Source: Streptomyces sp. NBC_01198 (lineage in GTDB: Bacteria > Actinomycetota > Actinomycetes > Streptomycetales > Streptomycetaceae). From it: a stretch of 64,000 nucleotides of DNA. Of the stretch, positions 25,811 through 34,596 are shown piece by piece. The first letter of the stretch is position 1. Each line of letters opens with the position of its first letter. The stretch is taken from NCBI RefSeq assembly GCF_036010485.1, contig NZ_CP108568.1, positions 7,238,001 to 7,302,000 of the forward strand, read 5' to 3'. The position numbers and the translations under genes are program-made. Below the pieces are notes generated by a model that ran no database searches, was not told the origin of the DNA, and saw nothing but the letters and a program-made list of their open reading frames with translations.

Positions 25811-26215
25811 TCAGGTCTTGCGGTAGGTGTACGCGTCCGCAGCCGCCGCGGCCACCGCGTCCAGGTCGGCGCCGGTCGAGGCGGTGACCACCGCGGCGAC
25901 CGCGCCCTCCAGGAAGGGGGCGTCCACCAGCCGTGCCCCCGCGGGGAGTTCGTCGTCGGCCAGCAGCGCCTTGACGGTGAGGACGGCGCTGCCCAGGTCG
26001 GCGAGCACCGCCACGCCCGACCCGCGGTCCACCGAGCGGGCCGCGGCGGAGATCAGGTCGGAGCTGGTGCCGAGGCCGCCGTCCGGTCCGCCGCCCGCCG
26101 GGGCCACCGGGACGTCGCCAGCGCCCCCGGTGAGGCCCACCGCCAGGTCCGCGACGGCGGAGGCGACCTGGGCGCTGTGCGAGACCAGCACCACTCCGAC
26201 CAGCGGGGCGCTCAT
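25811..26215 (-). CDS. dhaM: Dihydroxyacetone kinase phosphotransfer subunit DhaM
   Basis: This is a 134-aa EIIA-Man-like domain. The phosphorylatable His is His13 in GVVLVSHSAQVA, and GSAVLTVKALL is typical of the family. DhaM takes phosphate from HPr of the PTS and re-phosphorylates the ADP bound to DhaL. Only the EIIA-like domain is present, without the fused HPr/EI found in E. coli. The start overlaps the dhaL stop by 4 bp (ATGA). It is the last gene of the operon. Confidence 0.9.
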   Translation of the reverse strand: MSAPLVGVVLVSHSAQVASAVADLAVGLTGGAGDVPVAPAGGGPDGGLGTSSDLISAAARSVDRGSGVAVLADLGSAVLTVKALLADDELPAGARLVDAPFLEGAVAAVVTASTGADLDAVAAAAADAYTYRKT

Positions 26216-26874
26216 CCGTCCCCCCGCGCGGTGTCGGCCAGCGCCGCGAGCAGCAGCGCCGACGAGGTCGCCCCCGGGTCCTGGTGCCCGACGCTGCGCT
26301 CGCCCAGATAGCTCGCGCGACCCTTGCGGGCCCGCAGCGGGATGGTCGCCGTGGCGCCCTCGTCGGCCGCGGCCGACGCGGCGGCGAAGGCCTCCGCCGC
26401 ACCGCCGCCCGCGTCCAGGGCGCCGGTCAGCGCGTCCAGGCCCGGCAGCAGCGCGTCCAGCATGGTCTTGTCGCCCGGCACCGCGCCGCCCAGCGCCGCC
26501 ACCCCGTCGACGCCGGCCCGCAGCGCGTCCCGCAGCCGGGCCGCCGACACCGCCTGCTCGTCGCCCAGGTCCTTGCCGGCCCGCCGCAGCAGCGTGCCGT
26601 ACAGCGGCCCTGACGCGCCGCCGACCGTGCTGATCAGCGTCCGGCCCATCAGCACCAGCACGGCGCCGGGCGTCTCCGGCGGCTCCTGCTCGACCGCCTT
26701 GCGGGCCGCCACGAAGCCGCGGCGCATGTTCGTCCCGTGGTCGGCGTCACCGATGGGGGAGTCCAGCTCGGTCAGCCGGGCCGACTCCCGCTCCAGGCTG
26801 CCGGTGGCCAGCTCCAGCCAGCGGCGCAGGAAGGCGGCGTCGACCGGTGTCTCGGGGTCGGGGTTTGCGTTCAT
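26212..26874 (-). CDS. dhaL: Dihydroxyacetone kinase subunit DhaL
   Basis: This is a 220-aa helical-barrel nucleotide-binding subunit. The metal-coordinating Asp residues are in LDSPIGDADHGTNM. TVGGASGPLYGT and DPGATSSALLL, conserved in DhaL, are present. It transfers phosphate from its bound ADP/ATP cofactor to dihydroxyacetone on DhaK. It is translated between dhaK (82-bp gap) and dhaM (4-bp overlap). Confidence 0.93.
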   Translation of the reverse strand: MNANPDPETPVDAAFLRRWLELATGSLERESARLTELDSPIGDADHGTNMRRGFVAARKAVEQEPPETPGAVLVLMGRTLISTVGGASGPLYGTLLRRAGKDLGDEQAVSAARLRDALRAGVDGVAALGGAVPGDKTMLDALLPGLDALTGALDAGGGAAEAFAAASAAADEGATATIPLRARKGRASYLGERSVGHQDPGATSSALLLAALADTARGDG

Positions 26875-26956
26875 CGCGGTCGCGCGGTCCTTTCACCGGT
26901 GGTACGGGATACGTGCCGGTCCGCCGCCGGCGCGGTAGGCGCCGGCGGGGAGGGCG

Positions 26957-27949
26957 TCAGCAGCCCCAGCGCAGGCCCGGGGTCGAGACCGGGGCGTCCC
27001 ACAGCCGCAGCAGTTCCTCGTCGGCCTGGCAGATCGTCACCGAGGCGCCCGCCATGTCCAGCGAGGTCACGTAGTTGCCGACCAGGGTGCGGGCCACCGG
27101 GACCCGCCGCTCGGCGAGCGCCCGCTGCACCTCGGCGTTGAAGCCGTAGAGCTCAAGCAGCGGCGTCGCGCCCATCCCGTTGACCAGGACGAGCACCGGG
27201 CCGTCCGGCTTGAGGTCGGAGACCACCGCTTCCACGGTGACGTCGGCGATCTCGCCTGAGGTCATCATGGCCCGCCGCTCGCGCCCGGGCTCGCCGTGGA
27301 TGCCGACGCCCAGCTCCAGCTCGCCGTCCGGCAGGTCGAAGGTCGGGCCGCCCTTGGAGGGGGTGCTGCACGCGCTGAGCGCCACCCCGAAGGTGCGGGA
27401 GGCGGCGTTCACCCGGCGGGCCAGCGACGCCACCGTGTCCAGCGGCGCGCCCTCCTCCGCGGCCGCGCCGGCGATCTTCTCCACGAAGAGCGTCGCGCCG
27501 GTGCCGCGGCGGCCCGCGGTGTAGAGGCTGTCGGTGACGGCCACGTCGTCGTCCACCAGGACGCTGACGACCTGCACGCCCTCGTCCTCGGCCAGCTCGG
27601 CGGCCATCTGGAAGTTCAGCACGTCACCGGTGTAGTTCTTCACGATGAAGAGCACTCCGGCGCCGCTGTCCACGGCCGCCGCCGCCCTGACCATCTGGTC
27701 GGGCACCGGTGAGGTGAAGACCTCACCGGGACAGGCCGCGTCCAGCATGCCCTTGCCGACGAATCCGCCGTGCAGGGGTTCGTGCCCGGAACCTCCGCCG
27801 GAGACCAGTCCGACCTTGCCCTCGTACGGCGCACCGCGCCGCACGATCACCCGGCGTTCGACATCGACGGTCAGGTCCGGATGTGCGGCGGCGAAACCGC
27901 GCAGCGCATCGGCGACCACGTTCTCGGCGACGTTGATCAGCATCTTCAT
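26957..27949 (-). CDS. dhaK: Dihydroxyacetone kinase substrate-binding subunit DhaK
   Basis: This is a 330-aa protein. GLVSGGGSGHEPLHGGFVG holds the substrate-contact His residues, IVKNYTGDVLNF is conserved, and the covalent dihydroxyacetone-binding His lies in GVGIHGEPG. Together with DhaL and DhaM it makes dihydroxyacetone phosphate using PTS phosphate rather than free ATP. The start is ATG 27949, and the Met two codons later is equally acceptable. There is no dha regulator next to the operon. The nearest sugar-type regulator (DeoR, 8.7 kb) is far away. Confidence 0.95.
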   Translation of the reverse strand: MKMLINVAENVVADALRGFAAAHPDLTVDVERRVIVRRGAPYEGKVGLVSGGGSGHEPLHGGFVGKGMLDAACPGEVFTSPVPDQMVRAAAAVDSGAGVLFIVKNYTGDVLNFQMAAELAEDEGVQVVSVLVDDDVAVTDSLYTAGRRGTGATLFVEKIAGAAAEEGAPLDTVASLARRVNAASRTFGVALSACSTPSKGGPTFDLPDGELELGVGIHGEPGRERRAMMTSGEIADVTVEAVVSDLKPDGPVLVLVNGMGATPLLELYGFNAEVQRALAERRVPVARTLVGNYVTSLDMAGASVTICQADEELLRLWDAPVSTPGLRWGC

Positions 27950-28207
27950 CGGCTACTCCGTCCGCACGACGCATGGAGATCTCCAGCGTACGTTTCCGGC
28001 GGCCGGCGGGCACCATGGGGCGGCCGCCCGTCCTGTCCCCGAGGCCGGTCGCGAGCGGCCCGGAGGCCAGACTTCCGGTGCGGGGCCTGGGCTGTGGCGC
28101 CGCCGGCGGTCCCTGAGGCGTTATGCCCTGATGCGAGGTGCCGTGCGCCGCCCGGCGCGGCCATACTGGGTGCGGGGAAGCACCGATGACCACGGGGGCG
28201 GCACGCG

Positions 28208-30448
28208 ATGGCGGCGGGAGATCACCGGAACCACCAGGAGCAGGACGGCGCGGCGGCGGAGCACAGCACCCTCATCCAGGGCCGCTACCGGCTGCATGAG
28301 CTGATCGGGCGGGGCGGCATGGGCGAGGTCTGGCGCGCCCTGGACGAGTCGCTGGGCCGCAGGGTCGCGGTGAAGTGCCTCAAACCCGCGGGGCAGGCCA
28401 GGGACGCCGGATTCACCCGCATCCTGCAGGAGCGCTTCCGGCGCGAGGCCCGGGTCGCCGCGGCACTGCAGCACCGCGGCATCACCGTCGTCCACGACTT
28501 CGGCGAGCACGACGGCGTGCTCTACCTGGTGATGGAGCTGCTCGACGGCCGCAATCTGCTCCAGGTGCTCGACGACGCCCGCCGGCACCCGCTGCCCGTC
28601 CCCGACATCATCGACATCGCGGAGCAGGTCGCCTCCGCCCTCGCGTACACCCACGCCCAGGGCATCGTCCACCGCGACCTGAAACCGGCCAACATCGTCA
28701 GGCTCAGCGACGGCGCGGTGAAGATCTGCGACTTCGGCATCGCCCGGCTCGGCCACGACATCGGCTTCACCTCGCGGCTGACCGGCACCGGCGTGGCCAT
28801 GGGCACCCCGCACTACATGTCGCCCGAGCAGATCGGCGCCTCCGGTGAGGTCGACCACCGCAGCGACCTGTACTCGCTGGGCTGCGTCCTCTACGAACTC
28901 GCCACCGGCGCACCGCCGTTCGACCTCGGCGACACATGGGCGATCCTGGTCGGCCACCGTGACAACGTGCCGGAGCCGCCGCGGGCCCGGCGGCCGGAGC
29001 TGCCGGTCGACCTGGAGCGCCTCATCCTCGACCTGCTCGCCAAGGCACCCGACGACCGCCCGCAGGACGCCGCCGACGTCGGCGGCCGGCTCAAGGCGCT
29101 GCTGGCGGGCACGAGCAGCCTGCACGAAGCCACCGGCGCGGCCCCCGCGGCGGGCACAGCCGGCCGGTCCGGGGAACTGCCCGGCTGGGCGCGGCAGTTG
29201 ACCACGGGCACGGCGGCCGCCTCGACCCGCCCCCGGCACACCGTGAACGCGCCCCGCCACGAGCTGACCGGAGCCTGGTCCACCCGCGGCCTGCAGGCTG
29301 AGCCGCGCCCCGGGGTGCTCACCGAGCTGGCCGACCGGCACGCGGAGGGTATCGACCTCGCCCGGGTCGGGAACTGGCGACAGGCCTACGACCTGCACAC
29401 CGCGGTCGCCGCCGCCCGTGACCACGCCCAGGGCACCGACCACCCCGACACGCTGGACAGCCGCTACGAGGCCGCGTACTGCCTCACCGGACTCGGCCGC
29501 ACCGAGGAGGCGCTGCAGCTCTACGCCTACGTCGGCGAGACCCGCGCCCGGGTGCTCGGCCCCGACCACCTCGACACGCTGGCCGCCCGGCACGAGGCCG
29601 CGTACGCGCTCGGCGTGCTCGGCCGCCACCTGGAGGCCCACCAGGAGTACGCCGAGGTGCTGGCCGCGAGGATCCGCACCGCGGGCCCCGACGACCCCGA
29701 CACCCTGCAGTGCAAGCACAACCTCGCCTTCAACCTGGGCCGGCTCGGCCGTACCGCCGAGGCGCACGCCATGGCCGTGGAGGTCGCCGAGGCCCGCACC
29801 CGGGTGCTCGGCGCGGAGCACCCGCAGACCCTGGTCACCCGCTTCGAGGTCGGCCACATGCTCGGCACGTCCCGCCACTGGGCGGAGGCGCTCGACGTCT
29901 ACCGCGAGGTGGCCGCGGTCAGGACCCGGGTGCTCGGCGCCGACCACCCCGACACGCTCGCGGTGGACTACGAGATCGGCATCTGCCTGGGCCGGCTCGG
30001 CCGCAGCGCCGAGGCGCTGACCCTCTACGAGACCCTGGTCGAGGCCAGGACGAGGACCGCGGGCTCCGCCGACGCCGAGACGCTGCGCGCCAGGCACGCC
30101 CTCGGCGTCAACCTCGGGCGGCTCGGCCACTGGGAGCGGGCGCTCGCCGAGGCCCGTGACGTGGCCGCGGTGCGCGAGCGCGTCCTCGGCCACGTCCACC
30201 CGGACACGCTGGTCAGCAAGCGGGAGATCGCCGTGGGCCTGGGCTGGCTGGGCCGCTGGGCCGGCGCGCTCACCGTCTACCACGAGGTCGCCGACGCACG
30301 CGAACAGGTCCTCGGGGCTGCCCACCCGGACACCCTCACCAGCCGCAACGACGAGGCCCAGTGCCTGGAGCAGCTCGGCCGCAGCGCCGAGGCGCAGATC
30401 CTCTACGACCGCGTCGCCGCCCAGCAGAACGGCCCGCAGCGTCTGTGA
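28208..30448 (+). CDS. Soluble Ser/Thr protein kinase with C-terminal TPR array
   Basis: This is a 746-aa Hanks-type kinase. It has the Gly loop IGRGGMGEVW (33-42), VAVK Lys56, HRDLKPAN Asp157, DFG 175-177 and GTPHYMSPEQ. The kinase domain ends near 300. After an Ala/Thr-rich linker, about eight to nine 42-residue TPR_10-type repeats follow, each with a RVLGPDHLDTL-like turn, to the C-terminus. There is no transmembrane helix or PASTA domain, so it should be cytosolic, with the TPRs as partner- or substrate-binding scaffold. Confidence 0.92.
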   Translation: MAAGDHRNHQEQDGAAAEHSTLIQGRYRLHELIGRGGMGEVWRALDESLGRRVAVKCLKPAGQARDAGFTRILQERFRREARVAAALQHRGITVVHDFGEHDGVLYLVMELLDGRNLLQVLDDARRHPLPVPDIIDIAEQVASALAYTHAQGIVHRDLKPANIVRLSDGAVKICDFGIARLGHDIGFTSRLTGTGVAMGTPHYMSPEQIGASGEVDHRSDLYSLGCVLYELATGAPPFDLGDTWAILVGHRDNVPEPPRARRPELPVDLERLILDLLAKAPDDRPQDAADVGGRLKALLAGTSSLHEATGAAPAAGTAGRSGELPGWARQLTTGTAAASTRPRHTVNAPRHELTGAWSTRGLQAEPRPGVLTELADRHAEGIDLARVGNWRQAYDLHTAVAAARDHAQGTDHPDTLDSRYEAAYCLTGLGRTEEALQLYAYVGETRARVLGPDHLDTLAARHEAAYALGVLGRHLEAHQEYAEVLAARIRTAGPDDPDTLQCKHNLAFNLGRLGRTAEAHAMAVEVAEARTRVLGAEHPQTLVTRFEVGHMLGTSRHWAEALDVYREVAAVRTRVLGADHPDTLAVDYEIGICLGRLGRSAEALTLYETLVEARTRTAGSADAETLRARHALGVNLGRLGHWERALAEARDVAAVRERVLGHVHPDTLVSKREIAVGLGWLGRWAGALTVYHEVADAREQVLGAAHPDTLTSRNDEAQCLEQLGRSAEAQILYDRVAAQQNGPQRL

Positions 30449-30517
30449 CGGCCCCGCCGTTGGGCCCACCGCGAACAGCCGGGCTCCCGGCGGCGGCCGG
30501 CCGCTACTGTCGCCGTC

Positions 30518-31213
30518 ATGAGTGACGTGCACGAATACCAGGTCAACGGGCTGCGGCTGGTCTGCGACGTGGCGGGCCCCGCCGGCGGTCCGCCGCTGCT
30601 GCTCCTGCACGCGCTCGGCGAGAACCGCGGCTCCTGGTCGGCGGTCGCCGCCGCCCTGGCCGCGGACGGCCGGCGCACCGTCGCTCCCGACCTGCGCGGC
30701 CACGGCGACAGCGACCACCCGGGCGACTACGCGTTCGAGGCGATGCGGGACGACGTCTGCGCGCTGCTCGACGCGCTCGCCATCGACGAGGTCGACATCG
30801 TGGCCCACTCGCTCGGCACGTTCCCGGCCTCGCTGGTCGCGATGGACCGGCCCTCGGCCGTGCGGCGCCTGGTTTTGGAGGAGGGCCCGCTGCCCTTCCC
30901 CGCCGAGCCGCCCCGCGAGGTGCCCGCGGGACCCGGCCCCGACCCCGTTCCCTACGACTGGCGGGTCGTCGCCGACGTCGCCCGGCAGCGCAACGCGCCC
31001 GCCGCGCGGCACTGGGACGGCCTGGCGGAGATCACCGCGCCCACCCTGCTCATCGCCGGCGGCCCGAGCAGCCACCTCCGCCAGGACCAGCTCGCCCAGG
31101 TCGCCGTCCGCATCCCGGGCGCGCGACTCACCACGATCGAGGCGGGCCACATGATCCACGACACGCGCCCGGCGGAGTACCTGTCCACCGTCCGCGAATT
31201 CCTCCGGTCCTAG
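30518..31213 (+). CDS. alpha/beta hydrolase
   Basis: This is a 231-aa protein. It has an HALGENRGSW oxyanion region, PDLRGHGDSD, a nucleophile elbow AHSLGT (Ser in a variant AxSxG form) and a His in IEAGHMIHD. The cap domain is short. The substrate is unknown. It begins 69 bp after the kinase gene on the same strand and ends 10 bp from the convergent PTE gene, with no room for a terminator. Confidence 0.88.
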   Translation: MSDVHEYQVNGLRLVCDVAGPAGGPPLLLLHALGENRGSWSAVAAALAADGRRTVAPDLRGHGDSDHPGDYAFEAMRDDVCALLDALAIDEVDIVAHSLGTFPASLVAMDRPSAVRRLVLEEGPLPFPAEPPREVPAGPGPDPVPYDWRVVADVARQRNAPAARHWDGLAEITAPTLLIAGGPSSHLRQDQLAQVAVRIPGARLTTIEAGHMIHDTRPAEYLSTVREFLRS

Positions 31214-31223
31214 AGCGGGGCTC

Positions 31224-32165
31224 TCACGACGGGGCGCCCGGCGTGGGCCATGGTGCGGACAGGGCCCGGGACGGGTTCGCGCGGAAGACGGTGTCGGCCG
31301 GGCCCTCGCCCAGCTCGCGGATCAGCCGGGGGCGCAGGGTCCGCAGCAGGTAGGGCGCGCCGGGGCCCGCCCCCGGCGACGTGGTGTCCGCGCCGAGCAG
31401 CAGCTGCTCGGTGTGGCCCGCGGCCGCGAGGGCGACCAGGCTGTCCACCAGCCAGGGATCGGTGGCGTGATACGCCCTGCTCGGCCCGTCGAAGGCCAGA
31501 TACGCCCCGGCGGCGGCCAGCTCCCGGTGCACCCCCGGATCGGGGAAGCGGTTCAGATGGCCGAGCAGCAGGCTCCGCGCGGGCACTGCGAGATCACCGT
31601 GCAGCAGGGCGAGCACGTCCACCGCCGAGGTGCCCAGCTCGTGGTGGATGCCGATCGGCGCCCCGGTGGCGTGATGTGCCTGCGCCGCCGCCGTCATGAC
31701 CCACCGGGTGTGGTCGTCGAGGGTGTGGAACATCCCGGCGACCTTGATCATCCCCGCCGGGACAGCGCTCCGGGGGCCGTCCGGATCGTCCCCGGCGATC
31801 ATCCCCTCGGTGAGCTCCGCGACGAAGAAGGCCGCCAGGCGGTCGCCGCCGCGCAGCCGCCGCAGCACCTCGGGGTCGTAGTGGACCTCCTGGTGCAGCC
31901 CGGTCGCGGCGATCAGGTGCACCCCGGTGGCACGCGAGGCGGCGACGACCTCCGCGACCCTCCGCCCCATCCCGAACGGCGTCCACTGCGCCAGCGCCCC
32001 GCCGCCGAGCGCGCGGAAGCCGCCGAGCCGGCCGGCGGCCTCCGCCGGGTCGTCGAGCGGCGGCCCGGGCAGCGCGGGGCTGCGCAGGAAGAGGTGGTCG
32101 TGGACGTCGCACACTCCGAGCGCCCCGGGGTCGACGTCGCCCAGCACCGTGCGCACCGCGCTCAT
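31224..32165 (-). CDS. Phosphotriesterase-family metal-dependent hydrolase
   Basis: This is a 313-aa TIM-barrel amidohydrolase. It has the first metal pair in CDVHDHLF, a Lys in MIKVAGMF suited to carboxylation and bridging two metals, IGIHHELG, HLNRF and LLLGADTT. Members are often lactonases rather than true phosphotriesterases. The start overlaps the stop of the carboxymuconolactone-decarboxylase-like gene by 4 bp (ATGA), so they form an operon. Confidence 0.88.
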   Translation of the reverse strand: MSAVRTVLGDVDPGALGVCDVHDHLFLRSPALPGPPLDDPAEAAGRLGGFRALGGGALAQWTPFGMGRRVAEVVAASRATGVHLIAATGLHQEVHYDPEVLRRLRGGDRLAAFFVAELTEGMIAGDDPDGPRSAVPAGMIKVAGMFHTLDDHTRWVMTAAAQAHHATGAPIGIHHELGTSAVDVLALLHGDLAVPARSLLLGHLNRFPDPGVHRELAAAGAYLAFDGPSRAYHATDPWLVDSLVALAAAGHTEQLLLGADTTSPGAGPGAPYLLRTLRPRLIRELGEGPADTVFRANPSRALSAPWPTPGAPS

Positions 32166-32554
32166 GCCGGCTCCTGCTGCTCGCGGAGCACCGCCGCCGC
32201 GACCCGCAGCCCGGCCAGCGCCTTCGGCACCCCGACATACGGCGCCAGATGCACCATCACCTCGACGATCTCCCGTGCCTCGACGCCGATCCGCAGGCTG
32301 TTGCGCACATGGTCCTCCAGCTGCAGCTCCACCCCGCCGAGGGCGGTGAGCGCGGCCAGGGTGGCGATCTGCCGGTCCCGCAGCTCCAGCCCGTCGCGCT
32401 GGTAGGTGCCGCCGAAGAGGCTGGTCACGATCCAGTCGGGGAAGCCGGGTGCCAGGGCGTCGAGCGCGGCGAGCGTGCGCTCGACGGTCTCCGGGCCCGC
32501 GAGCTGCCCCATCAGCCGGTAGCCCGCCTCGCGGTCGATCGCCGCCTTCTCCAT
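32162..32554 (-). CDS. Carboxymuconolactone decarboxylase family protein
   Basis: This is a 130-aa protein with the CMD/AhpD fold: DRQIATLAALTALGG, LEDHVRNSLRIGVEAREIVEVMVHLAPYVGVPKAL. The Cys-x-x-Cys pair of AhpD peroxidases is absent, so a decarboxylase/tautomerase-like rather than peroxidase role is more likely. The ATG at 32554 shares its A with the upstream TGA (TGATG). Coupling in both directions places it in the middle of a three-gene operon. Confidence 0.88.
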   Translation of the reverse strand: MEKAAIDREAGYRLMGQLAGPETVERTLAALDALAPGFPDWIVTSLFGGTYQRDGLELRDRQIATLAALTALGGVELQLEDHVRNSLRIGVEAREIVEVMVHLAPYVGVPKALAGLRVAAAVLREQQEPA

Positions 32555-33141
32555 CACCAGTGCCGTCCCGTCCTGATGTCGTCCAGTCCCGGCCTGGACA
32601 GATGCAGCACCTCGTGCCGCTCCTCGCCGGCAGCCTCGGGTGCCGCGTCCTGCCACAGCGTGAAGCGCAGCAGTTCCCAGTGCCGCGGGTCGACCAGCAG
32701 CGCGGCCGAGTGCAGTCCGGGACGGGTGGCCGTGGCGGTCAGCTCCGCCAGGGCCCGGGAGATCACCGCCGCCGGGTCCTCGCCCGGCGCGACCGGCTCG
32801 GAACGGCGGGCCGCCGCCCGTGGCTCGGCCCGGAAGGACGGGCCGCGGACGAAGCCGACGCCTGTCCAGTGCTCCACCACCGGACGCCCGAAGTCGTTGA
32901 CGAGGCCCTGGAATCCGGGTCCCCACAGGAAGCTGTTCATGCCTTCCGCGGTGTTCCAGAGGTAGAAGGGCGTGTACTGGTTGACCGGCGAACCGTGCAC
33001 GCCCCGCTCCCGGATCAGGTAGGCCTTCTGGCCGAGCCCGGGGAAGTCGTCCAGCAGGTGGCCCTTGGCCGCCACCCGGTCGCGGATGATCGTCATGTCG
33101 TAGTCGGCGGGCAGGGTGATCCGGTAGTTCATCGCATGCAC
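32554..33141 (-). CDS. DUF4865 family protein
   Basis: This is a 195-aa protein. MNYRITLPADYDM, KAYLIRERGVHGSPVNQYTPFYLWNTAEGMNSFLWGPGF and the tail are characteristic of DUF4865, which appears to be a dimeric alpha-beta-barrel or monooxygenase-like fold. Function is unknown. It is the first gene of the operon with the CMD-like and PTE-like genes. The frame starts at ATG 33141, and ATG 33132 (MNYRIT) is also likely. Confidence 0.85.
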   Translation of the reverse strand: MHAMNYRITLPADYDMTIIRDRVAAKGHLLDDFPGLGQKAYLIRERGVHGSPVNQYTPFYLWNTAEGMNSFLWGPGFQGLVNDFGRPVVEHWTGVGFVRGPSFRAEPRAAARRSEPVAPGEDPAAVISRALAELTATATRPGLHSAALLVDPRHWELLRFTLWQDAAPEAAGEERHEVLHLSRPGLDDIRTGRHW

Positions 33142-33249
33142 GGGTGCTTGCTCCCACGGGGATATGACGGGCGTACGGACGGGACACCGGGAGTCGGGCG
33201 GGCGCCGGGAGTCGGGCGGCGCCGGGAATCGGCCGAGGGCCGGGGCCGG

Positions 33250-33870
33250 TCAGGCGTCGGCGGTCGGCCGGGAGGCGCGCGCGGCTCCGGCATCAGCCTC
33301 GGCCGGGGTCACGGCCTGCGCGGCGAGCAGTGCCACCGCGCCGCGCACCGCCCGGTCGAAGGGCTCCTGCGCGTCGGCGGCGCGGGCCAGGACATAACCG
33401 CCCTGGACGACGGCGACGATCATCGCGGCGGTGTCCCCCGGCTCGATGCCCGGCCGCAGTTCGCCGCTCTCGATGCCGTCGGCGATGACCGCCGTGAGGC
33501 GGCCGGTCAGCCAGTCGAAGGTCTCCCTGACCGGCTCGCGCAGCTGCGGGCTGGCGACGACGTCGGGGTCCATCGCCATCCGCCCGACCCGGCAGCCGCG
33601 CAGCGCGTCGCGCTCGCGCAGCAGATAGCCGGTGGCCTTCTCCACCGCCGTGCGGCCGGTGGTCAGTTGGGCCTCGGCCTGGGCGCGCAGCTGGGCGGCG
33701 CTGCGGCGCATCGCCGCCACCGCGAGGTCCGGCTTGCCGCGGAAGTGGTGGTACATGCTGCCCTGCCCGGCGGCGGCCCGCTCCTGGATGGCCTTCGGAC
33801 TGGTACCGACGTAGCCGCGCTCCCAGAGCAGTTCCTGGGCGCTCTCGATCAACCGTTCCGACGTCTCCAT
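33250..33870 (-). CDS. TetR-family transcriptional regulator
   Basis: The N-terminal TetR helix-turn-helix is clear: ETSERLIESAQELLWERGYVGTSPKAIQERAAAGQGSMYHHFRGK. A ligand-binding helical domain follows. The start is taken as ATG 33870, with a GTG at 33876 two codons earlier. A nearly perfect 22-bp palindrome lies just upstream. It precedes the DUF4865-CMD-PTE operon on the same strand and is its likely regulator. Confidence 0.92.
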   Translation of the reverse strand: METSERLIESAQELLWERGYVGTSPKAIQERAAAGQGSMYHHFRGKPDLAVAAMRRSAAQLRAQAEAQLTTGRTAVEKATGYLLRERDALRGCRVGRMAMDPDVVASPQLREPVRETFDWLTGRLTAVIADGIESGELRPGIEPGDTAAMIVAVVQGGYVLARAADAQEPFDRAVRGAVALLAAQAVTPAEADAGAARASRPTADA

Positions 33871-33878
33871 GGCCACTA

Positions 33879-33900
33879 CTGTACATACTAGTAGGTACAG
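33879..33900. promoter_or_regulatory. TetR operator candidate, 22-bp palindrome
   Basis: CTGTAC at the left end and GTACAG at the right end flank a central TACTAGTA. All 22 positions are symmetric except one mismatched pair. It is 9 bp upstream of the TetR start codon, so autoregulation is expected. Confidence 0.75.
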
Positions 33901-33981
33901 GAACCACCGGTGGGCCGAGGCGGCCCGCTGTCCCGGCCGTACGCAGGCCGTTCCGGCGGCAGCCGGGGGCCGGCCGGGGAC

Positions 33982-34596
33982 TCACGCGGCGGCGAATTCC
34001 ACCTCCGCCGCCGTGACCACAGTGCCGAATCGCGGGAAGTCCAGCGAGACCGCGGCCCGGTGCTCCGCCGCGGTCAGACCCGACATGGCGTCCTCCGCGA
34101 AGACCAGCCGGTAGCCGAGGTCGGCGGCGGCCCGCGCGGTGGACTCCACGCCCAGGTTGGTGGCGACACCGGCCATCACCAGGGTGTCGACGCCGAGCGC
34201 GCGCAGCCGCTCGTCCAGGTCGGTGCCCTGGAAGGCGCCGATGGTGTGTTTGACGACGACGATGTCGCCGTCGTGGACGACCCCTTCGGCCAGGCCGCTG
34301 CCGGCCGGCTGCTCGGCGGGCCCGGGGCGCTGCCCGCGGACGGCCACCACCGGGGCGCCCGCGCGGCGGAAGGCGCCGGCCAGGTCCGTCGCGGCGGCGA
34401 GCACCGCGGGGCCCGGGAGCGGCGCGAGGGGTAAGGCCACGATCCGGTCCATGAGGTCGATCATCACCAGCGCGGTGCGCGCCGGGTCGAGGCCGGGGGC
34501 GAGCGGCGACTCGCGGGCCGGCCGGGCGGCCGCCGCGGGCCCGGCGTGAGGACCCGCCGCCGGCCCGGCTCCCCGTTCGTGATCATGTGCTGTCAT
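33982..34596 (-). CDS. Isochorismatase-like hydrolase lacking the catalytic Cys
   Basis: This is a 204-aa protein with an isochorismatase/cysteine-hydrolase fold. The Asp (ALVMIDLMD) and Lys (IVVKHTIGAF) of the usual triad are present. The third position, normally Cys in a TNxCVESTAR motif, is Gly here (ATNLGVESTAR). The protein may be isochorismatase-like or use another mechanism. The start is ATG 34596. One copy of a 13-bp inverted repeat lies in its first codons. Confidence 0.82.
   Translation of the reverse strand: MTAHDHERGAGPAAGPHAGPAAAARPARESPLAPGLDPARTALVMIDLMDRIVALPLAPLPGPAVLAAATDLAGAFRRAGAPVVAVRGQRPGPAEQPAGSGLAEGVVHDGDIVVVKHTIGAFQGTDLDERLRALGVDTLVMAGVATNLGVESTARAAADLGYRLVFAEDAMSGLTAAEHRAAVSLDFPRFGTVVTAAEVEFAAA

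Noticed and set aside
28121..31159. A 1012-codon open frame on the minus strand, antisense to the kinase and hydrolase genes
   Set aside because: It is a codon-bias shadow of GC-rich genes. The product is low-complexity Gly/Val/Arg/Glu with no domain, while the plus strand has complete kinase and TPR motifs.
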